Shown here: positions 58,171-64,000 of the stretch, piece by piece
How the letters are laid out: the number at the start of each line of letters is the position of its first letter
Numbering within the stretch: the stretch's first letter is position 1
NCBI GenBank assembly: GCA_034359265.1
Contig: CP136891.1
Coordinates: 61,914,001-61,978,000 of the forward strand
Length of the DNA: 64,000 bases
Source: Canna indica
Taxonomy: Eukaryota; Streptophyta; Magnoliopsida; Zingiberales; Cannaceae
Reading direction: 5' to 3'
Position numbers and translations under genes: made by a program
Notes under the pieces: generated by a model
Seen by the model: only the letters and a program-made list of their open reading frames with translations
Told to the model about the DNA's origin: nothing
Databases searched by the model: none

Positions 58171-58228
58171 GTTGGAAGTCTCAACAGCAAGGAGTGGTAG
58201 CCCTTTATTCGACATAGGCAGAGTATAT

Positions 58229-59689
58229 TATTGGTTTTATGTTTTCAACCTTGGTCTTAATCTCGATTTTGATGATAACAAACATGGAACTAATATTTTA
58301 TTGAGAAATATTTTAGATTCCATATCGATTAGTATTTGATGTCCTCGATCGGATAAATTGGAAGAAATCGGAAAATCGAAAGGACATTGATCGTCGCGCC
58401 CGGGTTCGTCATAGAAATTTCTCAAAGATCGACGTGTGCACCAAAGATGTCTTGGACATGTCTAAAGAACACATGAAAAGCTCTTCAAGTTGACGCACGT
58501 TGAAGGTCGGAACCTGAAAATGAAGCGCGCAAGAAAAATGGCTGAAAAATTAATTTCAGCCTAGGTTCGATCGACCGGACGGTCGACCGAATAGGGGTAA
58601 AAAGTGGCAGTAGCTACTTCGGTTGATCGGGCGATCGACCGACTGAGGCCAAAAATTGGCAGTAGCTTCGTCGGTTGACCGAACTACGGATAGCTGGAGC
58701 CGCAACTTGCGTCGGTCGATCAGGCGGTCGACCGAATTGCAGGAATGCAAGATTTGCGTCTAACGGTCGACCCGTCGGTCGACCGCACAGAGAGAATAGG
58801 CAGCGGTCAATCGGTCGGTCGACCGGCCAATCGACCGAGCGATTGTAACAGATAGTTTTCTATTCGTTGAGCTGTCGTTTCTTTGAGAGGATATAAATAT
58901 CATTCATCTAACCTCTTAAATTCCTCTTCCTCCACTCTTACAGATTTTATTGAGCATTTTAAGAAAGGATTTAAGCCTTCAAAAGAATTAATTGTTGCGC
59001 CCTGTTCTTCCGTCAACATCCTTCTCAAGCGCCCAGTTTTTTCTTCAACTCGGGATTTGATTCAAGCTCTACTTCTTGGCGAGTTGAAGGGGTTGAAGGC
59101 TTGGAAAAGAGAAAAGAGTTGTGGTTCTTCTCTCATTTCTTAAGCTCTTTTGGTTGTATTTTAACTGTTATTTGAACTTTATTTTCTTTGGATTTGTGTC
59201 TGTGAAGACCTAGGATTGTTAGGTCTTGAAATTAAGTGGTTATCTTGGTGTGAAGGTGTAAAGCCACTTGTGTAAGCTTAGTTTTACTAGGATTAGTTGA
59301 GTTGTCCCTTAGGGTTGAGGTGGAAGAGTGCTCTCGGTAAGAAAGCGGTGACTTCCGGGTGTGGAAGTGCCTTAGGTCGAGAGTACGACTCTTCGAGTCA
59401 AAGTCCTCATTGTAAGGGAAACAAGAATTAATCTAGTAAACCTAGTTTGGAAATCCTAAGCGGGGTGCTTAGGTAGTGGAGTAGGCATTGGGGCCGAACC
59501 ACTATAAATTTGTGTATTTGCATTGTTATTTATTGTTGTTGTGCTTAATTGTTTTATCTTGCTTCCACATTTAATCACATAGTTGCAACTTGCCTAAATG
59601 ATCTAAGAAAATGATTAAAATTGATTTAGGCTAATTGATTTAGTTAACACGCTATCCACCCCCTCTCTAGTGTTGTCATTTCTACAACA
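58229..59689 (+). repeat. 5' LTR, 'family S' copy 3
   Basis: The LTR runs from TATTGGTTTTATGTTTTCAACC to TCATTTCTACAACA. Its TATA box TATAAATA is at 58,892-58,899. It is directly followed by TTTGGTATCAGAGC. It gives the family its identity, because only this copy has an internal region attached. Confidence 0.9.
58560..58850. repeat. GGTCGACC palindrome array in U3, copy 3
   Basis: This is the same type of array as at 44.3 and 52.3 kb (GGTCGACCGA, GCGATCGACCGA, GGTCGGTCGACCGGCC), with spacers AAAAATTGGCAGTAGC. It ends ~50 bp before the TATA box. Confidence 0.9.
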
Positions 59690-59691
59690 TT

Positions 59692-59703
59692 TGGTATCAG
59701 AGC
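59692..59703 (+). promoter_or_regulatory. primer-binding site TGGTATCAGAGC
   Basis: This exact Met-tRNA-type site lies two bases after the LTR. Confidence 0.93.
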
Positions 59704-59758
59704 GGGTTATAGATTAAGATCTCACCATCTCCTCTACATCATCTCTCGATCTTGAAAT

Positions 59759-61072
59759 GGCACTAGAGGTTTTGATGAATCAAACTTTGGTCTTTGGAAG
59801 TCTAGAATGTACACCTACTTAAAGACTAGAGGTTTTGATGTTTATAACATGATTAAATTAGAATACATTGAACCTAAGATTGACATGCATGATTGGAGTG
59901 AACATGACAAAAAAATGTTTCAATATAATGGAGATGCTATGTATTCCATAATTTGTACCTTACCTAATAGCATCCTTGATAAAGTCATGCATAGTACGTC
60001 TGCATTTGATATTTGGGCAACATTAAACATGCTATATGATTTTGCAAAAACCGAAGAGATTACTACTTATGTTGAAAGTGGTGATGACAATGGTCATCCA
60101 TTCACTACTAACGTCTCTTGTGGTGCCCATAGTATTTTCGGTCAAAGAAGCACACTTAAAAGTAGGAAAAGAAAAGTCAAGTGCTTCCTTTGCCAGGAGA
60201 AGGGACATATTAAGAAAAAATATTCCTTGATGAAAAAGAAATCCAAGAAGGAGAAGAAGGTCTCCAACTTCACTTCGGAATCAAGTGGAGCCTCCTCATG
60301 TGGTGACAATGAAGCCACCTCAAAATTGTGCCTCATGTGTCTTAACGATGAGGTAAAGTCTTCCACTTCTTGTCATAATAGTGACTCTAGCAATTCAAGC
60401 TCATTTAACATGTCTTATGATGAGCTAGTTGATGAATGTAGAAAAATGTATGATTTGCTCATAAAAAAGAACAAGGAAAATAGGAAATTAAAGAAGGAAA
60501 ATTTAAGGCTTAGCTCCCATGTGCATGAATTAGAAAATGAAAAATTGAATACTAGCCCTTTTGATTCTTGTCATGATGCCTTAAAACTCGAAATTAAGGA
60601 CTTGAAACATAGAAATGAAGAATTAGAAATTGAGAATGATGAGTTGTTAACTAAGATTTCAAAAATTGGAAATGAGAATAAAAACACAAAAAATAATGTG
60701 AATCTCAATGGTAAGGATTGTTCAAGTGATTTCAAATTTGAGTATGATATTTTGAAAAATAAAAATTGCTTGTTGAAATCTCAAATACAAGCTATTCATA
60801 AATCCACGAGTGATTTGAAAAATAAGATTGTATTCTTAAATAGGAAAATCTATGATTTATCAAATGCATCTTCCTTTAAGAACTCTAGAAATAAAAATGC
60901 TTATGTAAAGAATGCTAATGTTCATCATCATTCTCATGTCAAGCATTCCTCATTTAATCCTCATGTTCAAAAGAAAAAGTTTCATGAAAATTATTTTTGT
61001 TGTGGTATATATGGCCATGCCATTCATGATTGTGCATTTAAAAGAAATCCAAGTGTTGCTAAGACATTTTGA
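59759..61072 (+). pseudogene. SIRE-like gag remnant
   Basis: The frame carries FDESNFGLWKSRM near 59,780, a GAG/UBN2-type domain, and an internal deletion around 60,045. A knuckle follows whose last cysteine is lost (CFLCQEKGHIKKKY, about 60,182-60,223). A lysine-rich coiled coil of about 150 residues comes next (KKNKENRKLKKENLRLSSH; LENEKLN), then a second knuckle missing its first cysteine (CCGIYGHAIHDC). The ATG at 59,757 is out of frame with the rest, and a TGA at 61,070-61,072 stops it where the duplicate copy reads TGG. Confidence 0.85.
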
Positions 61073-61408
61073 ATTCCTAGGCCAACTCACCCTCAAGGAC
61101 CCAAAGCCATTTGGGTACCGAAAGTTTCTTGTTCTCTTGTAGGGGGAGCTACCACACATGGTTGATGGAAAGTGATGTGTTGAAGTTGACCATGGACTTG
61201 AATGATGAATCCTCCCTTGGTTATAACTTCAAGCTACATTGATGCCTTAGGTAAAGTTGATATCAAAACTATTCCGGTATCATCTTCTAACTTGCATTGT
61301 TTTACCTTAGTTGAAGATTATGAAACTATGTTTAATATGAGTTGATTCTTACTGCTCTTGATATGATTTTATCAAATGATTTTTGAGTTTTGATTTTCGA
61401 TCTCTTAG
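60593..61408 (+). repeat. 816-bp tandem duplication, copy 1
   Basis: This copy covers the end of gag and sequence behind it, from ATTAAGGACTTGAAAC to TTTTCGATCTCTTAG. It is offset 884 bp from copy 2 and nearly identical to it. Confidence 0.95.
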
Positions 61409-61476
61409 GAGACTTATGTGGCCTGTAATGGGCCTAAGCGACCTACGGTTTTAAATCGTAGGCTAATTGAAGAATT
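61409..61476. other. 68-bp spacer between the duplicated blocks
   Basis: This short unrelated sequence contains CTACGGTTTTAAATCGTAGG, an inverted repeat (CCTACGATTTAAAACCGTAG on the other strand). Confidence 0.8.
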
Positions 61477-62292
61477 ATTAAGGACTTGAAACATAGAAAT
61501 GAAGAATTAGAAATTGAGAATGATGAGTTGTTAACTAAGATTTCAAAAATTGGAAATGAGAATAAAAACACAAAAAATAATGTGAATCTCAATGGTAAGG
61601 ATTGTTCAAGTGATTTCAAATTTGAGTATGATATTTTGAAAAATAAAAATTGCTTGTTGAAATCTCAAATACAAGCTATTCATAAATCCACGAGTGATTT
61701 GAAAAATAAGGTTGTATTCTTAAATAGGAAAATCTATGATTTATCAAATGCATCTTCCTTTAAGAACTCTAGAAATAAAAATGCTTATGTAAAGAATGCT
61801 AATGTTCATCATCATTCTCATGTCAAGCATTCCTCATTTAATCCTCATGTTCAAAAGAAAAAGTTTCATGAAAATTATTTTTTGTGTGGTATATATGGCC
61901 ATGCCATTCATGATTGTGCATTTAAAAGAAATCCAAGTGTTGCTAAGACATTTTGGGTTCCTAGGCCAACTCACCCTCAAGGACCCAAAGCCATTTGGGT
62001 ACCGAAAGTTTCTTGTTCTCTTGTAGGGGGAGCTACCACACATGGTTGATGGAAAGTGATGTGTTGAAGTTGACCATGGACTTGAATGATGAATCCTCCC
62101 TTGGTTACAACTTCAAGCTATATTGATGCCTTAGGTAAAGTTGATATCAAAACTATTCCGGTATCATCTTCTAACTTGCATTGTTTTACCTTAGTTGAAG
62201 ATTATGAAACTATGTTTAATATGAGTTGATTCTTACTGCTCTTGATATGATTTTATCAAATGATTTTTGAGTTTTGATTTTCGATCTCTTAG
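61477..62292 (+). repeat. 816-bp tandem duplication, copy 2
   Basis: This copy encodes the same gag end (frame 61,486-62,049), but reads through the position of the copy-1 stop (TTTTGGGTTCC instead of TTTTGAATTCC). Only a handful of substitutions separate the copies. Confidence 0.95.
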
Positions 62293-63703
62293 TTTGGCAA
62301 ATTTGGCAAATTTGGCAAATTTGACAAATAACTAGAATGAAAAAGATTAGTTTGGCAAATTTTCATGAATAAGGTATAATTTTGATAAATTCAAAATCTT
62401 AATGTTATACCCTATTGTTTAAGCTTTAAATGTGTCTCTATACTCATGATTAGAATTGCATGATAAATCTTTGAATTCTCATGAGTAGGTTAAATTTTAG
62501 TACTTAGGTAAATTTCTTTGAATGAAACTTGCTCTAGGTTGATATTCATTATTAGATATCTTATCCTTAAGTCCAAACTAGTTAAACATGTTTAGGGATC
62601 TTATTCCTCAAATGTTTCACATCTTAAGATCCCTTAGATTCATTTTGATATCATGATAACTCCTTAAAATGAATCTCTACTATCTAGCATAGGTTAAGGT
62701 TTTCAAATGAAACTTTGCATTGAACCGTTGCTATTTAGTATGTTAGCTTGCTAGTTGGTATATAAATTCATTTTGATATTAATAAATCCTACTTGCAAGT
62801 TAAGAAAGTGGTAAACATTGAAGGCTATGCTATTATGAAGAAAAGTGAAAAGTAAATGACAAGTTTGACAAAATTCTATTGAAAGAGGTATGAATTAGTT
62901 TTGCAAAATCTTAATATAATTCTTGAATATTCATGCTTTAATGATGTCTCTATATACTCATGATTGATTTTGCATGATAAATGTTTGAATTTTCATGAGT
63001 AGGCAATTTCATGGGTAACTAGGCAAGTTCATGATATTAATATTGAATGAAATTGGACTAGTTTGAAATTTCTTATTAGAGACCTCATTTTGAGTAAACA
63101 CCAATCAAATATGTTTAGATACACATATTACATAAATCTAGGTATTTAAAATTGAAAATTCATGTCTAGATGAACAATGTGATAACTATATCACTTTAGG
63201 GGACTTAAACTTGAAAAAGTTTGACCCAAGTCAACAAATCGACTTGGACACTTCATTTTTAAGTCCAAACTTCATAAACATGTTTAGAAATAGGTATGAC
63301 ATGTTTCCATGCATTTAGAATGAAAAATTCATATGAATATGGATAAAATAACATAACGGTAAATTCATGCTTACGTCTTTTGAACCAAGTTGACTTAAAG
63401 GTCTCATTTTCAATTCATATTTGAGGAACATGTTTAGATTTACTCATGTTAGGTGTCCATAGGGTTAAGTTTTAAAAATCATGAGTAAATGATAAGATTG
63501 AAACTTAGCAAGTTTCATGATAACTAGCTTAGTTTTGAATGAAACCATGCTAGGTTGATATCTTGACTTAAGAACATAATTTTCATTTCAAACCTGACAT
63601 ACACTATTTACATGATCTTTTTATGGTGTCATAAAAGTTTGAATGAAAATTGAACATGTTTTAAGGATAACTGAAAATTAAGAAATTATCATTTCATCCA
63701 ACA
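62293..63703. repeat. AT-rich diverged tandem repeats
   Basis: After a GTTTGGCAAATTT micro-repeat (62,292-62,330), phrases such as GCTAGGTTGATAT, AAGTCCAAAC and AACATGTTTAG recur at intervals of roughly 160-500 bp up to 63,600. This suggests old tandem duplication. No coding region. Confidence 0.55.
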
Positions 63704-64000
63704 TTTGGTATCAGCATTTTTAGTTATTTCTAGAAAAATTTAGAAAAAATCCTTTTTAGATGATTCTTGAAACTGCACCCTCACTGAAAAATCTAGGTTC
63801 TTCAGTAAAAATTTTGAAAAAGTTTCATCAAGAATCTGATTTATAATGGAATTTTGAAATTGAATTTCGAAAACACAAAGTATCATCCTTATTGAAATAT
63901 CAATCTTTCCGATACTTTGATTTTTCTTCAAAAACTTCAAATGAAAACTCATGCAAACTATTTTATTTCATTTCTAATATCATTCACACCATTGCTTGAG
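63704..64000. other. PBS-like site and unassigned end
   Basis: CATCCAACA followed by TTTGGTATCAGCA (63,695-63,716) imitates an LTR end plus a Met-tRNA primer-binding site. The rest is AT-rich and shows nothing I can name. Confidence 0.35.

Larger units (their letters stand above)
54188..58178 (-). mobile_element. hAT transposon with perfect TIRs and TSD
   Basis: The element spans 54,196-58,170 (3,975 bp). Both ends are CAAGGTTGTCAAGATCGC read inward, without mismatch. GTTGGAAG flanks it on both sides (54,188-54,195 and 58,171-58,178). Subterminal copies of GTAGGATCG (left) and GGATCCTACGATCC (right) are likely transposase binding sites. A hAT transposase gene fills the middle on the - strand. 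It interrupts the copia RNase H domain, so it is younger than that element. Confidence 0.95.
48186..58228 (+). mobile_element. Ty1/copia retrotransposon, heavily nested and cut off
   Basis: The element starts with an LTR (about 48,186-48,550) and a primer-binding site. It runs through gag, protease remnant, integrase, RT and RNase H in copia order. Three insertions interrupt it: 50,644-51,273, 51,512-52,913 and 54,196-58,170. At 58,229 the LTR of a SIRE-like element cuts into the RNase H domain, and the rest, including the 3' LTR, is not in the window. The coding parts rejoin sensibly across each insertion when the target duplications are removed, which confirms the nesting. Confidence 0.88.
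48593..58228 (+). pseudogene. copia gag-pol remnant
   Basis: Gag begins at the ATG at 48,593 (KWSGIGDFAVWQRMMKDVL), with a frameshift near 48,840. The knuckle near 49,300 has lost a cysteine (CYYF.REGH). Protease lacks its DSG site. Pre-integrase and integrase (HSDLWGP; SFVDDYSR; RSDNGLEF; TPQQNGLAER; MKVFGC) cover 49,870-50,643. RT (ARLVAKGYKQK; FLYGRLEEKIYM; SLYGLKQSPRQW; YDDDLLI, normally YVDD) covers 52,919-53,740. It lacks about 25 residues between 53,285 and 53,300. RNase H (RPDLAYAMSVFSRYT; GYSNSDYAG) runs to 54,195 and resumes at 58,179 with STEAEYI. Multiple stops; not functional. Confidence 0.87.
58229..64000 (+). mobile_element. SIRE/Maximus-like Ty1/copia retroelement, runs off the window
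   Basis: The element starts with a 1,461-bp LTR of 'family S', a primer-binding site and a gag with a long coiled-coil tail, as in SIRE-type elements. A tandem duplication (60,593-62,292) follows. After it comes long AT-rich sequence without pol domains up to the window edge. It is inserted in the RNase H domain of the older copia element, at TATAT (58,224-58,228). The far TSD is outside the window. Confidence 0.8.

Noticed and set aside
58229..59689. This LTR as the 3' LTR of the copia element starting at 48.2 kb
   Set aside because: It interrupts the RNase H domain, is not similar to 48,186-48,550, and is followed by its own primer-binding site and gag.

Overview
This window is nuclear DNA of a flowering plant. 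It holds split genes with GT-AG introns, three plant gene families (FLX-like, NSP-interacting-kinase-like, SOB FIVE-LIKE), and many plant-type transposable elements. The sequence does not fix the species. A non-grass monocot is a weak guess only. There are no bacterial features.

Genes. (1) 12.7-16.8 kb, + strand: an FLX-like coiled-coil gene with a long intron in its 5' leader. (2) 33.6-38.0 kb, + strand: an 11-exon leucine-rich-repeat receptor kinase of the NIK type. It has a TATA box, short upstream ORFs and all kinase signatures. (3) 39.18-39.64 kb, + strand: a single-exon SOFL gene. All three look intact. A TATA box and leader on the - strand near 11.3 kb may belong to a fourth gene that I could not identify.

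Mobile DNA, left to right. A LINE 3' stub lies between two ~300-bp direct repeats (3.06-4.32 kb). A complete Ty1/copia insertion (5,318-10,677, - strand, TSD TTCAC) has lost pol and carries a badnavirus-like endogenous pararetrovirus fragment just upstream of gag. A decayed LINE covers 17.57-20.0 kb. One CACTA element spans 21.6-25.7 kb, and the left part of a second starts at 26.8 kb and contains a small hAT-type element with an 8-bp TSD. A 2.7-kb solo LTR (30,038-32,712, TSD CAACC) follows. A nearly full-length but decayed LINE (39.78-47.7 kb, - strand) is split by a solo LTR (TSD AACTC). A copia element starting at 48.19 kb is split by a GC-rich 630-bp insertion, a reversed solo LTR and a 3.98-kb hAT transposon, and is then cut off by a SIRE-like retroelement that leaves the window.

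Most useful results: the pararetrovirus/copia chimera and an apparent inversion inside its viral part; an array of GGTCGACC palindromes conserved in the U3 of three LTRs of one family; a hairpin-rich GC element with an 8-bp TSD but no matching terminal inverted repeats; and exact TSDs that allow the nested insertions to be ordered. All reading was by eye. Similarity statements are visual, and exon boundaries come from splice dinucleotides and reading phase.
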